Assembly (NCBI RefSeq): GCF_030316605.1 | Contig: NZ_CP127039.1 | Location: 558,001 to 622,000 of the forward strand | Source: Spiroplasma ixodetis Y32 | GTDB taxonomy: Bacteria > Bacillota_I > Bacilli_A > Mycoplasmatales > VBWQ01 | Length of the DNA: 64,000 nt | Direction of reading: 5' to 3' | Shown here: positions 63,506-64,000 of the stretch, piece after piece | Numbering within the stretch: the stretch's first letter is position 1 | How the letters are laid out: each line of letters starts with the position of its first letter | Notes under the pieces: model-generated | What the model was told of the DNA's origin: nothing | Databases searched by the model: none | Seen by the model: the letters and a program-made list of their open reading frames with translations, nothing else | Made by a program: the position numbers and the translations under genes

Positions 63506-64000
63506 GGCTTTTCTCCCTTTATGTACTATTTTTAAATTTTATCACATAAATGTTGAGAAAAGCCTATCTACGGACTTCTCCCCACATTTTTAAATGAAAC
63601 ATAGCATTACAGTTTCAAAAGTAGGTATCTTGTTGAATTTATATGCAGCTTCTTTGGCATATAAATGAACATGATGTTTTGCAACTTTGATATGTGTTTT
63701 AAATGTTCTTCGTATATGTTTTCATACTGATTCAATTTGATTGGTATTTACGCCAATTTTTGAAACATAACCATCTTGATGGTTAACTGTTTTGTGATTA
63801 GGGAAAAGTGATTTGAAATCACGATATCCTTTTCAAGAATCAGTATGTACATCACACTTTGAAGAAATATGGTTTCTTGCAAACTGCAAAAGATTTTTAC
63901 TTTTTGCGTTTTTGATTACTTTCACAATTAAATTATTGGTTGTTTTTTCATAAATCCCAACAATTAATGTTTTATTTATCAAAGATCTTCCTTGTTTTTT
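63506..64000 (-). mobile_element. IS1595-type element (copy 10), cut by window end
   Basis: Left end and the 3' part of the transposase gene (stop at 63590) are present and of the common type. The remainder is outside the window. Confidence 0.92.

Overview
The window is from a Spiroplasma-like mollicute. Base composition is extremely AT-rich. UGA is read as tryptophan in essentially every gene, for example rnc, plsX, the 1183-residue permease and all transposases. The recognisable housekeeping genes (yhaM-like exoribonuclease, phosphohexomutase, rnc, plsX, FtsX-like permease, ruvX, udk) have typical mollicute form. I cannot fix the species. I see no rRNA, tRNA or CRISPR array.

Layout. 1-157 is the edge of a phage gene remnant. 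386-1435 is a lipoprotein. 1597-4256 holds the exoribonuclease and phosphohexomutase genes. 4380-8980 is a truncated IS1595-type copy followed by a decayed phage-like element: UPF0236 transposase, terminase remnants, a beta-propeller lipoprotein, two small genes and a structural-gene fragment. 8981-14124 is a nest of insertion sequences (IS481-type, then IS3 containing a second IS3-like element containing IS1595). 14131-16100 is a duplicated chromosomal block with a truncated rnc and a full plsX. 16133-17216 has small unassigned genes. 17435-20173 has IS fragments and a second phage early region. 20174-23679 is another IS nest. 23836-29166 is host DNA: permease, intact rnc and the second plsX. 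29582-34263 is again IS-rich. 34264-37215 is host DNA with ruvX and udk. 37314-58731 is phage-like. The last 5 kb holds a diverged UPF0236 transposase gene and an OTU-domain protein gene between IS1595 copies.

The most interesting object is a compact tailed-phage-like element at 41416-58731. A long rightward operon encodes a RuvC-like nuclease, an OB-fold protein, membrane proteins, a scaffold-like protein, a capsid-like protein, fibre-like and portal-like proteins. A convergent leftward operon carries accessory genes and an intact large terminase. A UPF0236 (ISLre2-type) transposase gene lies at one end, divergent from the terminase. The outer ends carry inverted copies of a motif beginning GGGAGC. 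This suggests a phage that moves by transposition. No target-site duplication is visible, and the MCP-like gene is split by an IS. A half element with the same transposase-terminase module lies immediately to its left (37314-41415), and a third decayed module is at 4962-8980.

Two diverged copies of the early region share a long untranslated leader in which at least four stems differ by compensating base changes, so it is almost certainly a structured RNA. The capsid-like protein ends in a domain nearly identical to part of the lipoprotein at 386-1435. A small membrane-protein gene has a seven-G tract that puts its two halves out of frame in both copies.

The insertion sequences are of four kinds: IS1595-type (10 full, partial or disrupted copies, 8-bp target duplications), IS481-type (15-16-bp duplications), an IS3-like element with a single 429-residue transposase, and a classical two-frame IS3. 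They have split a terminase gene, the capsid gene and each other, and may have helped duplicate plsX.
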